Source: Pyropia yezoensis
Lineage: Eukaryota; Rhodophyta; Bangiophyceae; Bangiales; Bangiaceae
Reading direction: 5' to 3'
NCBI GenBank assembly: GCA_009829735.1
Contig: CM020619.1
Span: forward strand, 20,465,816-20,529,815
DNA: 64,000 bases
In this document: piece after piece, positions 52,101 to 61,411 of the stretch
Layout of the letters: each line of letters starts with the position of its first letter
Position numbering within the stretch: position 1 is the first letter of the stretch
The notes under the pieces: generated by a model
What the model was told of the DNA's origin: nothing
The model's database searches: none
Seen by the model: the letters and a program-made list of their open reading frames with translations, nothing else
Position numbers and translations under genes: made by a program

Positions 52101-52851
52101 CGTCACTGACGTGGTCGTTGCCGTCGTCGTCTACGCCGCTGTGGATGAGCATCGTGGCATGGCCGTTGCCGTCGCTGCCGCCGACGCCGTTGCCGTTGCT
52201 GTCGCCGTCGCTGCCGTGGCCCCGTCGGGTCGCGTCGCCATCGTCAGCGGCCGCAGTGGCAGCAGCATCGGCGAGGCGGGCGGCCAGGCCGGGCAAGGCC
52301 GGGTGGTCACCCGCACCCCCCCCCCCGCGGCTGCCACCACCGCCGCCGCCACCGGCACCGCCGAGCGCCACAACGGCCGCAACCGGGGTGGGCGGCGGCG
52401 CCGCGCCGCCTCCCGCTGCCACCGCCAAGGCCGCGTGCGCCGCCCAGGGCATCGACAGCCCCAACGCCGGTGTTGGTGGTGGCGTCGGCGACACGGTCGC
52501 CCACCGACCCGGCGCCGCGGCAGAGGGCGGCGGCGACGGCGATGTGGCGGCGGGGACGCCCGTCGGCGGCGTCGGAGGTGGCGACGTGGTGCCGCCGGCG
52601 GTGGCGCTCGCCAGAGGCGGCTGAGCAGAGTGGTTGGCGTTGGGGGTAGCAGCGGCCGCCGCCGAAGGGGCGCCATCAAAGAGGTGAAACGGCGGCTGAA
52701 CGCCGGGCGGCCCACCGATGCCGCCGCCGCCGCCGCCGCTCACGGGCCACACCCACGACGCCGGGGATAGGGCAAACGAATCGTCGCCGTCGCCGTCACT
52801 TGTTGGAGTGATGACGGCAGGGGCTCCTGTAGAGTGGGGAACCCCCCCCAT
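49123..52851 (-). CDS. Large KSRIP-repeat protein with C-terminal helical domain
   Basis: A 1,242-residue intronless frame; the ATG at 52851 has a good context (ACCATGG). Residues about 1-240 are Pro/Ala/Gly-rich; about 215-270 are Asp/Gly/Asn-rich and acidic. A basic patch RRRRRRHR follows at about 315. Then come seven spaced copies of a (S/T)KSRIPAP-like motif: LSKSHVP, LSKSRVP, four of SKSRIPAP, and a degenerate SRSRIAP. S-x-I-P next to basic residues is the known EB1-binding motif of microtubule plus-end proteins. After another low-complexity part (about 530-960) a folded region at about 980-1150 begins PLLLVHNALRVELADLFHLL and includes LRTWWGHFHPALTGL and FPHGRRG. Its His/Trp helical pattern is like hemerythrin (HHE) bundles, but the metal ligands are not clear, so this is tentative. 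I know no protein with this combination. Confidence 0.72.
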   Translation of the reverse strand: MGGVPHSTGAPAVITPTSDGDGDDSFALSPASWVWPVSGGGGGGIGGPPGVQPPFHLFDGAPSAAAAATPNANHSAQPPLASATAGGTTSPPPTPPTGVPAATSPSPPPSAAAPGRWATVSPTPPPTPALGLSMPWAAHAALAVAAGGGAAPPPTPVAAVVALGGAGGGGGGGSRGGGGAGDHPALPGLAARLADAAATAAADDGDATRRGHGSDGDSNGNGVGGSDGNGHATMLIHSGVDDDGNDHVSDGHGDSNGSWVSYTDDDADSESVWGPDLNAPHGRAPRSDQFMHVPSPSDMTTDAGNTPGVAKGIRRRRRRHRSAARGRAGAVAGGVAAVVGLVRSLSKSHVPSASQEEDSGPEEDGAVVGAIARALSKSRVPAAGQQGGKGSDDGAVVGALVRVLSKSRIPAPKGKVKSTATGGGGGGTAGFVRATSKSRIPAPGGEVKGTAAGGGGGGAAGLVRATSKSRIPAPARGAAVDVGGGGGGSGGLARGASKSRIPAPSGRVGEGLAAGLARAVSRSRIAPPVGRGAGGSSSDTGGGGGGCGAGNGARGAARSRAPTPDRGGCGGTTAAMAAAAAAAAGAGANRSGVAAAAAAAGAGANRSGVAAAAAAAAGGRAMMRRTASFSHHPSGSGGSDSDGAEAAALTTRRSVSGMRRPKAAAAAAAVAATGGGGGGGPGAAAGPDAAAAGRGATAGGGGGGGGIGGALRRLASFRTGGGGGGGGGGGGGSGGGGGSSSGGSPPSGESPLLPRLSSGAPAIARLLSLRRDGGGEAKAAAAAATAAAAGVASPVDADDGGGSPLRLPRWAALPLLRRLQSTAAAAPRLLRSTSDPVLSPRAAAAAGGGGGPFGDTSGSPSGTGGGSAGRPGSGVSGSGGELAAGAPAGVVWVDVPPARVAHLQPEMVPAGAGGRAGGRGGGGEAAPPPPLSLAMPMIAVPPHPGASSGSARLPGWAVSPLLLVHNALRVELADLFHLLHAQLRLGGGRLTPRHAAALRTWWGHFHPALTGLTRAAAAVVHPWAAAAATSADAPRAVAAAVAGLSAAAAAATATAIGQCWAFDRRAYATPAAALVGLWATATALVRGLLPAFADAEAALPPAIAAHYRKADAARVERALLLAVAFPHGRRGVPVAGPPPGVGGGGAAAAVAATAAALLAANATDGPVSVEGADAVVMIIRGAGTPRSGRAILRNGGLSAAQRAAHPRWVEALEKGHWGVVRAARKEAEAVYKEATPVGGAQA
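51270..51830 (-). repeat. Seven coding repeats with SKSRIPAP core
   Basis: Within the large minus-strand gene, the word ATGCGGCTCTTGGA or a close variant (plus strand) recurs about every 80-95 bases near 51279, 51351, 51439, 51531, 51625, 51714 and 51808. The spacers are Gly/Ala/Asp-rich and differ in length, so this is repeat of a peptide motif, not a simple tandem DNA array. Confidence 0.85.
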
Positions 52852-53948
52852 GGTAGCGCCGCTGGCGACGTGCGTACGACGCACAAGGCAGGGAAGTGGA
52901 GCCGGGGGGGAGAAGGGACTTGGTCAGAGACGACGGGAAGGGCGAAGAGGGGTCGCGTGAGAGTGGGGAAAGAGAAGAAGTCGGGGGGGGGAAGAGGACG
53001 GAGTGTGGACCACTGGCGTGCTGCGAGGAAGCGCGACACCACCTCGCCGAGGAGGGCAGGGAACGGGCAGCCCCTTGTGGGCGTCGACCCCCTACCTCCG
53101 CATGCGGACCCGCCGTCGGCCGCAACAGGTGGCGACGCGCTGACCTTGCTGCCACCGCCGCTCGTCGTCCCTGCGGCTACTCAAAGCGGGAATGCAAATC
53201 CGCGAGCGGCAAAGGGGGGGGGGGGGGGGGGAAAGGGGGGGGGGGGGGGGCCGGCCCACCGCCGCGTCCGTGGCCCGCGCGGGGAAGGGACCCGGGGAGG
53301 GGCTCTCCCGTGGCGCCCCCCCCCCCCCCCCTCCCCAGCTCCATCCAATCCTTCCGCCCACGCTTCCACCTCAGCCTTGTCTCGCCCTCCACCTCCCCCC
53401 TCATCGGCGGCGCCCGCACGGCCGGCGGCCGCCAATAATCACGACACGATGATGACCCCTCATCCCGTGAGGGAATGGGACAGGCGCGGGGCGTGGCGGG
53501 CGGCGCTTCACCCCTCCGTTCTCCCTCGCGCCGGCCCCTCGAGGCGCCGCCCGCGTCGCCGTGTCGCGCCACTCCCGCCTGCGCGAGTTCAAGCGGGGAG
53601 CGCGCGGCGGGGGCGGGGGGAAATCGAGACACGGCCCCCGGCGCTGCGGACTGCCGCTGCTGTCGCCGCCGCGGCCGTCGCCGCCGCCGCTCACGGGGGG
53701 CGGGCGGCCGCCCGTATCAAGGTAAGCACACACATGAAGAGACAGAAACTCGCGAGAGGCCTAGGCGGGAGAGGGCGGGCGGCTGCCCCCCCCGGCCCGC
53801 AGCAAACAGCTGTCAGCACCGCGTCGGCGGGCGGAACGGGTCTCGTGTGCTTGTTATCGTCATCATAATGATGACACCGCCCGCTGCCGCCGCCCACTGT
53901 CGCCGCCGCCGCAACAGCGCCGTGACACGTGCCCGGACGCGGTGGAGA
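52852..53948. other. GC-rich intergenic, no supported gene
   Basis: Long G and C homopolymers (53213-53250, 53317-53332) give long open frames in several directions. A plus-strand frame from about 53450 ends in a splice-donor-like G|GTAAGC at 53721, which may hint at an exon, but no family motif supports it. Confidence 0.45.
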
Positions 53949-54770
53949 TAAGGTTGTCAGTCGTTAAGAAAAGTCGTTAAACGAAAGTCGTTAAACGATC
54001 GTTATAACGATCGTTAAAGTCGTTAAAGTCCCGAGACGAGACCTCGATAAAGTCGTTAATTCCAACTGCTTTCGCACTTATATGACGCAAGGCGCAATTC
54101 GAGACATCAGTCACGCGTGTGCTATCCGCCCAGGATTCAAGGGTCGGGATTGCGATCGGCGCTGCTGCCGTGCGCGCGCACCAGCGACAGACGAGGCCAC
54201 CAGTGCACGCAGCCCCACTATTCTTCTCCGCCCCTTCCGGCTGTACCCGAGTACCGCGATGGACCTGTGGTCTGCGTTTCGGAAAACTGGCGACCACGTG
54301 CTGGACGGCGAGGGCAAGCCGACCAACTATTGGATCGCCTTCTGCCGCGCCTGCGAGGCAGCTCACCAGAGATAACTCGAAGATGTTGATGCATGTAACG
54401 GTGACGAGGCAGCCATCTCCATGCTCCCCGTCGTGACACCAGCCGCGCCGGTACACGGCCGCAGGGAAAAGATGATCCCTCACCTGCGAAAGTGCCCGTT
54501 CTACAAGCAGACCGGTGGAAGCTGCGCGCCACGCACTGCTGGCCCGGCTCGTTCTTCCAATAGGACCCCCCTGTACGGGGCGCTGGCGCGACTAGTACAT
54601 GAATAGTGGAATGAGGAGGTGACATCATTGTCAGTTGAGTACATTATAATTGCAAAAACAAGTATGTTGGTAAGGAAGTTCGGTAAGGTCGTTAAACGAC
54701 ATCGTTAAAGTAGTTAAACGATCGTTCACTCGGTAAGGATTTTCTTAACGATCGTTAACTGCCATCCTTA
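53949..54770 (+). mobile_element. hAT-like element (822 bp) with 7-bp target duplication
   Basis: The ends are TAAGGTTGTCAGT and, inverted, TAAGGATGGCAGT; TIR similarity resumes after a 7-base indel with CGTTAAGAAAA. GTGGAGA lies directly on both sides (53942-53948 and 54771-54777). Near both ends the word GTCGTTAA and the palindrome AACGATCGTT are repeated many times, typical of subterminal transposase-binding sites. The internal BED-finger remnant agrees with hAT, although that superfamily normally makes 8-bp duplications. Confidence 0.82.
54260..54606 (+). pseudogene. BED-type zinc finger remnant of hAT transposase
   Basis: MDLWSAFRKTGDHVLD and YWIAFCRACEAAH at 54260-54371 give the W-F and C-x2-C half of a BED finger. 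After a stop, a second frame (from about 54421) has GRREKMIPHLRKCPF, the H-x3-C half with the K-M-x-x-H-L phrase usual in fungal-type hAT BED fingers. About 50-90 bases between them may be an intron or damage. The catalytic RNase H domain and dimerisation region are missing, so the element cannot move by itself. Confidence 0.65.
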
Positions 54771-54777
54771 GTGGAGA

Positions 54778-55840
54778 GGGGGGGGAGGGAGGGCGCCAGG
54801 CGGCGCTGGTACGGCGAGCGGGAGGGCGGTGTCACCCAAGCCCGATTTTGGCCAGATCTCTTGCTTCGTTGTGCAAATTCTTGCTCTGCTCGAGCACGAA
54901 AATGAACGGCGCGAGCAGAACGTTGCTTTTCTGATCAAGGGGATGGGCTGAGGCCATAGAATCTCCCCAAGGATGACCGACACGACGGCCGCTGTCGGTG
55001 TTCTGTCAACCAATGACAACAGCGGTGGCGCTGCTGTTTGCTGGACGGAGCGTTCCATTGGTCAGAATTCACGTTGTAGATGTCGAGCAAGGCGGAGAAA
55101 TGTTTCCGTGCAGACCCTCGAAAGCTGTCGTCGCGCAGGTTTTTGCTTAACCAGTGCGAGAGATCGCGCGATGTTTAAACGCGTTTGTTGAAACATTGCT
55201 CCCAAGCGTAGCGATGGTCGGTCGCTTCTTTGCGCTTCACAAGAGTGCTCTCCTGCCCCGAGCGCTTCCGGTCATACAAAGGGAGGTGGCGACCACCAAT
55301 TGCCCGAGCTGTTATGGGCAGATTGCAAGAAATGGGGATAAAAGCGGTGTCTATGATGCCATCAGGGGGTGTCGATGCAGGTTTTATGCAGGGTTTTGCT
55401 CGAGAATTTCCCAAAAAAGCAAGAAACTTTTGACAGGCGATAAGCAGTGCTGCGCCGGGTAAAGGTGGACACCAGAGGACAGCGGCGAATATGGCTTACA
55501 TCAGACACGTACAGCATTTCAACGACTTCTGGCTGTATGCGATATTCTCATTGGACAACGAAACATCCCCAGGGCAATCAATATGGAGCAACGAGCACAG
55601 ACCGACACTTGCCAGATGAGGAAGCGCCTGTTGGCGTTCTTTGCGATGACTATAAGCTGCACCATGACGAGAGCTGTTTCATTTTCGTAGCAGTCGTCTG
55701 CTTTCATGGAAGTCGCTTTGATCCGAAGCGCAAATCCAACCGACTCGGCGGCAGCTGCTAGATTCCGCCGCTGGATCACGGTAAAACGCCGTCACGAGGA
55801 GCTCCTGTCCTCGTCGCCGGGTGTCGAGCGGTCGGCCTTC
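54778..55840. other. Intergenic, low-GC for this window, nothing seen
   Basis: Composition is near 50% GC. No frame carries a known motif. It probably consists of old transposon sequence like the blocks around it. Confidence 0.4.
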
Positions 55841-55841
55841 T

Positions 55842-56299
55842 CATTGAAGTTTTTCGAATTATGTCCCATGTGGACAAGAGCAAGAGCACGGGTACAAGAG
55901 CAATGGCCAATCGCATGCTGGCAGCAGCGGGCTTACCAATGGCGTGCTGCAACACGTCTGTCCGAAGAACCTGATGATTGGCTATGGCCACAACTGCTCT
56001 CGCAACGAACGCTGGTTGGTCGAAACACTCTTGTTTTTTCATCGGATCTCGCCGGTTGGCCCTTTATCTCAGGTCATCTCTGTCAAGAACAGTGCGAGGC
56101 GCTCTGCCGGTGCTTGTCTGCCCTCGAAGTGGTCAGAAATCCCGAGAGAATCCCCGATCACACTGTTCGTACAACGACGGACCCTCATGCAGAGCAGTCA
56201 TTGACCAGAGAGGCAGCATCTGAGCCATATCATTGGTCGAACACAGTTTGCTCTTGCTCTTGTCCACAAGGGACAAAATTGGGAGAACTGCAATACTGA
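55842..56299. mobile_element. Small TIR element (about 458 bp)
   Basis: Imperfect terminal inverted repeats of 40-55 bases: TGTCCC-A/T-TGTGGACAAGAGC (about 55862-55885) is matched inverted at about 56255-56276, and similarity continues outward through CATTGAAGTT / CAGTATTGCAGTT. The interior has no gene. The exact ends and target duplication are unclear because the outer repeat is degraded. It fits a MITE. Confidence 0.6.
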
Positions 56300-56358
56300 A
56301 ACCACATCTTCTACCGTCATCGTGACGATGAAGCCTCACACTTTCCCTACCCCCCCTG

Positions 56359-58822
56359 GTGAGTGCGTCTCCCTTCTGCACTCGGAGGTCTCGACCGATG
56401 AGCCCTCCTCAGTGGTGCCCTCACCGGGCATCCTCTCGCTCCTCTGGGACCACGAGTTGGCCGTGGAACAGGCTGCGTGCACGCGGGCCAGACCTCGTCA
56501 TGGTCTGCACAGCGTGTCGGACGCTCGCTGGCCGACTGGCGCGAGCGTCGCAGCCCCGGGACATCATGCCGGGACGTAACCATCTAATGCGAGCAGATAT
56601 GGCGGCACGTGACGTTGGCTTTGACGCGCAGGCGTCAGCCCAGCGTATCGTGACGAGCCTCATGTCATGCACCCTGGACGTGCCACCTGCCGCTACCGCC
56701 GTCTCGACGAGTGAGGCCATTGCACAGGTTCGCTTGTCATATGCCTGGATGGACCCCGCGCAGAAGGAGCTGGTGTTTGATATCGTGGAGCTGTACCTGG
56801 AGACGGAGAAGCCAGCGGAGGTGCAGGATCGCTTCGGTAACCGCCGGGTTATGCTTTATCGACGCCTTGTCCTTCCGTTGGGCTCTCCTGTTGGGCCCCG
56901 ACAGCGCCGTTGACGCTCCTTCCTTGCGTCACGCACTGTGGCTTGCCTTTGCGCTACCTGCTCGGACGCGTACGCGACCCTTGTGGAGGGCCCTGGCCGC
57001 AGGGCAGAGCGAGATGGTACAGTTGCGGTTGTGCCGCGTCGCGTTCTGGCGCCCCTCCCGGTTGGCGTACAGGCCAAGTTCCTGGTGGCCAATAACATGA
57101 CCCAGACGACATCAGCTGCACTTCGCCGTCTTCAAGGCGGGTCTGTCAGCGGTCTGGCCAGCCGAGATGTGATGCGAGCGGGCTTGAAGTCAGAGTACAA
57201 CAAGAGGAGCAATATCGTGACATCCTCGGAGGCTGGAGCGACGCCTGCTAGCGTGCGGTCTGCCCTTGAGGCCAAGTTGGACCGCCTGTGGACCACCGGG
57301 GCCTTCGTTGAGCGGGACATTTCCGGCAAGCCGAGCAGCGTGGTCATCGCTATCTTTGGTATGGACAAGGGTGGCGCCCAGAGCACTCGTAAGGCGGTCT
57401 TGGGTTGTGCCAACCAGAAACACCAGTGCCATCGAGAGAACGCGATCTTGTTCGGCGCCTTCCCTTGTCGTAAGGACGACTACGAGACTCAAGCCACCAT
57501 GACTGACCTCTTCTTCGACGACATCGAGGACCTACGGACCATGGGATTTTCCGTTGGCGGCCAGCAGAGGCCGGTTTACCTGATTCTCATAGGTGCCTAC
57601 TCCTTCATGGCCACCTGGGGCACGCCGGTCCTAGCTGTCGGATGCCTTGTATTTACTGTACGGCTTGGGCGCGGCCGACTGAGGTGAACGCCGACCTTCT
57701 CTAGGAGTACGGCAACATACAGGCGGGAAGCGAGGCCGGAGGAACGCGGCGCACTCTTGAGCATGCTCATAAATGTCTGAGTCCTATCAAGAACTGGCGC
57801 TTGCCGGGATGGCAGAACCATTGGACATGACGGAGCACCTCTCCATTGAGAGGCACCCGCTGCTTATCATCAACGTGGATGACATCGCACCAATTCCCTT
57901 GCACGCAACGCAAGGTGGCACCGGACACCTTCTCATCCTCGGGGCACAAGCGGTCGTGTTCGAGCATGGATCTGAGAAAGCTGTCGAGTACGCCTCGGAG
58001 ATGGCGGAGGTTCTCCGTTCTGACGTGGGTGTGGCTCCTGCGCCGTTCCACGGCGGAGCCTTCTCGGGCAAGCAATGCCACAAGATTTCTGCAAAGCTGG
58101 AGTTACTGTGTGACCTGCTCGACAAGTATGTTTCTCCGTCCCGGGCGCGTGCCTACTGCAATGCGTGCTTGCTACGGGCCTCCATCATCCCTGCGCTCAA
58201 CCGCGCGGAGATCATTCCGCCGGATGAGCGAGCCAGCTTCCATGACCGAGTGGCGGAGCTGGTTGAGAACCTCGTGGCGGACTTCGAGTGGTGCAGTGTG
58301 ATCCCCAAGTTCCTCATCCTCTGCTGCCACGCGCCTGATTTTCTTGACAGGCACGGATCCATCGGCCTCTTCAGTGAGCAGGGACTCGAGGCGTGGCACG
58401 GACACGACAACCAGAACAACAATGCGCTAGTTGGACCCACCTTTCTGGAGCGGTGTGTGCGGCTACTGCTGAAGTCGGCAGTTGTTTGTGGTGAGGACCA
58501 GTCCGGTTTTAAGCGAGGCAAGCGCCGGCTGTCGGCCGCCCCTGAAGCTCGCAGAGCGACCAAGGAGACGGACATGCGGACTACAAGGGCCAAGGTAGCT
58601 GCCGGATCCAGCCCAGGCGAGTCGGCTGCCTGTACTGAGAAGCGCGCTGCGAAGATGGACAAGTGGGCGGACAACGTCGTTTCTGCAGCATCGACCAAGA
58701 TAGCTGCCCATCGCCGTCGCCAGAACAAGAAAACCGCCAACGGGATCCACTCTGCTGAGACCGAGAGCGCGTTGATGGCCGCTGCCGAGGAAGAGTGCCT
58801 TGGGTTGTTACTGGAGAATTAA
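56359..58822 (+). pseudogene. Broken gene of an unassigned DDE-like transposon family
   Basis: Three plus-strand blocks belong to one gene: 56600-56913 (DPAQKELVFDIVELYLETE), 56938-57687 and 57773-58822. The second has SSVVIAIFGMDKGGAQSTRK and then RPVYLILIGAYSFMATWG. The third has HPLLIINVDDIAPIPLHA, APFHGGAFSGKQCHKI and GLFSEQGLEAWHGHDN. A strand followed by M-D-K-G-G, a second strand where most such enzymes have G-D, and a late S-E-Q-x-x-E-x-x-H helix suggest an RNase H-fold DDE transposase. The second acidic position is Ala here. A C-x2-C pair follows in another frame (about 57646-57665). The C-terminus is basic (KRGKRR, HRRRQNKK). Frame breaks near 56913, 57625 and 57710 disable it. I recognise relatives of this layout in animal genomes but cannot give it a family name. 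Confidence 0.6.
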
Positions 58823-59814
58823 ACTTGCCTTTTCCTGGTGCGTTTCGATGACTTATCCTGCTCCCATTCTTTTTCAAAGTCTCCATGCGGGCCTGTGATG
58901 CACCCACACCAGTGCGCAGCTGGCTGCATGCTCTTTCTGATTTTCTCTAACGGTGGCCTACGCGTGACATTGTCTGATGCTGCCTTTTTACGAGCAGCGG
59001 CTGTGTAGGGACGTGAAGAGTACTGAAACTTCAGCCTGAGAAAGAGCCCTCATTGTCATGTCTTTCTTCAACCTGAGCCCCTCGCCACAGAGGCTTCTCG
59101 CGACCATGCTCGATTTCCACGTGACACGTTCTCCGAAGCCTGGAATAGTTGAAATATATTCAGTATGTGGCAAGCTTGCTCCTGACTGCGAGCTATGGGC
59201 CAATGGCTGACGCGAAATCGCTCTGAACCCCGGTGTCCTCTCTCAGGCCGGCATATTGTGCTTCCAGTAAAAAGTGGATGTGTCGCCATGGTGAACGAGA
59301 GGACATCATGTCAAATGGACACGGGACTTGATGCAAACGAGACGCGGACGTGAAATTGATTCCGCAAATGGTCGTCGGACATGAAGAATACTGGCGTCTG
59401 ATACGCTGCCGAGGTACACACCTGATGAATATAACTGGAATATTTCGGAACACAGTGTCTGACACAGCTCTGCTTCTTTGTCGCATAGAGAGCCCGCCGG
59501 ACCTGGAACAATGAACATGATTTTCTCTCGCTATTAACCGATTGGACGACCGACGTGAGCAAGACAAGAGGGACTAAACGTGAGGAGGCAGCACCTATCG
59601 TTGGTCTCAGAGGCGACGCTGGCCTGTGAGTGGTTCAACGCAGGCAACAGCCATCAGATGCAAAAAAATTGATCCGAGCCCCGGGCCGCTGTGGCTTCTG
59701 ACATGATTCAGTTCTGAGACCAGCATCGTGCACGGACGAGGGTCCGAGTCCGGCTCGGCTCTCGAGACCTTGGAACTCCCGGAGGTCGACCCAGAAATTT
59801 CGCTGCGAGTCAAC
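58823..59814. other. Intergenic, nothing seen
   Basis: Near 50% GC and without a supported frame. It separates two transposon genes and may contain their untranslated or terminal sequences, but I found no inverted pair. Confidence 0.4.
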
Positions 59815-60062
59815 AGCGCACGGCACGCCTGGCGGTGCTCGCGCAACTGACTGCGTGTGGCTCTCACGGGCTCTCGTCTGGTGGAGGGAGCACTGTCGAA
59901 ATACTGGGACCCGCACGAATTGCAGGCTGGGATCTCTGAGCAGCGCCCACGCACCGCACGCCGGGAGGTGCCAGCGCAACTGACTGCGTGTGGCTCTCAC
60001 GGGCTCTCGTCTGGTGGAGGGAGCACTTTCGAAACAGTAGGATCCGCACGAATTGCAGGCAT
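59815..60062. repeat. Imperfect tandem duplication, period about 133 bp
   Basis: The segment beginning GCGCAACTGACTGCGTGTGG at 59841 recurs at 59974, and similarity extends from about 59815-59935 and 59948-60062 with a few changes. It runs up to the first Met of the transposase frame at 60053, so it may belong to that element's terminal region. Confidence 0.75.
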
Positions 60063-61411
60063 CAGAGCTCCATCACAGCAGCCTGTCTGCGGCCCGACGC
60101 GCTCTCCGGCCAAAACCAAAACTGACAGAAAAAGTCTCTACTCTGGTGTACAGCGGCTCGGAACATCAGCTGTATGCGTACATGGCGTTTTGTGTCCCAC
60201 AAACATCCGATGAGCACTCTGATGCATGGAAAATGCAGCTTTGTGCTCCACCTCGCATGCCGCCCCCATCTCGCTTTTCTCCCATACACCTGGAGCTGGT
60301 GTTTTTCCCTGACCCAGTTCTCATGTTTCCTGTTGCGATACGCTGGCAGGTGATTCGGAATCGTCAGCGAGGACTATCTTGGGAGACCATCACCGATCAT
60401 GTGGGCTGCAGTCTGTCGGCGGCGCAACAGTGGTGGGCTAATTATGAGCGCCACGGATCTCCGTGGAACGACGACGCTATCCACAATCGACACGCAGATG
60501 CCGCTGTTTTTGACGAACGTTTTTCGGCGGCGCTGGACCACATCGTGCGTTCTCACCCGGAGATGTTCTTGTGGGAGATTGAGGCAATTTTTCGTAAGCT
60601 TGAGGAACTACCGGGTTGGGAGGAGGCGTGGCCCGTGTCATCTTCGACCTTGAGCGCGATGCTGCGAAGCATTGGATATTCCGTGAAGTGCGTCGAGCGG
60701 TTGGCGTTGGAGCGTTGCCCGGCGCGACGGGCCGCGTTTGGACGGCTATACCTCGAGATTCCAGATCGGTGCCTCGTCGTCGTAGACGAGACCCACATCG
60801 CTGGGCCAGCCATGGTTCGACGCCGTGGGCGGGCGCCCGTTGGCAGAGCTCTGGAAGCCCTTGCACCAGATCCTCGCGTGCGGCCCAAGTGTTCGTCTAC
60901 TGTGGCTTTGTCGTATACCAGGGGCATCCTAGAGCTAGCTGTTAACGAGGTTCCTCCTGCGCAGAACGGCGACGATTTTATCCTGTTTTGTGTCCGCCTG
61001 GTGCGCAGGATGAATGCTTTTGTGCCGGGTGTGCGGTGGGCGGAGCAGCCTGACTATTGTGTCCTTGTGTATGACAACGCCTCTGTGCACACTGCGCTGG
61101 TGGACATGATTTTGGACTTTAACGGTGTGCATCGTCTGCGACTGTCACCGTACTCCCCCGACTTCTCTGCCATAGAGCCCGCTTTTAATGACTACAAGCA
61201 TGCCGTGCGCACCATCTCTTATCACCACGCCGACCTCCCGGACCGTATTGCGCACGTACTTGCTTTTGCTTCTTTGTCTTTGGCGTCTGTTCAGGGTCAC
61301 TATCGCGAGGCCCGGCGGCAGGTTTTGCGGAACCTCCCGGAGCTGACTGGAGAGGGCCGGCCGCTGCCGGGTGTTTTTGCCCGTCTTCCTGTTGCGTTAA
61401 ATGCGCCTTGA
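60053..61411 (+). CDS. Tc1/mariner (IS630) class transposase, apparently intact
   Basis: An uninterrupted 452-residue frame. A helix-turn-helix lies at about residues 95-135 (IRWQVIRNRQRGLSWETI, LSAAQQWWANYERHG). The catalytic domain shows the DDE triad: D245 in LVVVDETHIAG, D341 in VLVYDNASVHTA and E375 in LSPYSPDFSAIEPAFND. The last two are 34 positions apart, as in Tc1-type DD34E enzymes. Such enzymes cut and paste elements at TA sites. The first 60-90 residues have no similarity and the true start may be a later Met (68 or 91). GC content is lower than in host genes, in line with a mobile gene. Terminal repeats were not found with confidence. All key residues are present, so it may be active. 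Confidence 0.88.
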   Translation: MQASELHHSSLSAARRALRPKPKLTEKVSTLVYSGSEHQLYAYMAFCVPQTSDEHSDAWKMQLCAPPRMPPPSRFSPIHLELVFFPDPVLMFPVAIRWQVIRNRQRGLSWETITDHVGCSLSAAQQWWANYERHGSPWNDDAIHNRHADAAVFDERFSAALDHIVRSHPEMFLWEIEAIFRKLEELPGWEEAWPVSSSTLSAMLRSIGYSVKCVERLALERCPARRAAFGRLYLEIPDRCLVVVDETHIAGPAMVRRRGRAPVGRALEALAPDPRVRPKCSSTVALSYTRGILELAVNEVPPAQNGDDFILFCVRLVRRMNAFVPGVRWAEQPDYCVLVYDNASVHTALVDMILDFNGVHRLRLSPYSPDFSAIEPAFNDYKHAVRTISYHHADLPDRIAHVLAFASLSLASVQGHYREARRQVLRNLPELTGEGRPLPGVFARLPVALNAP

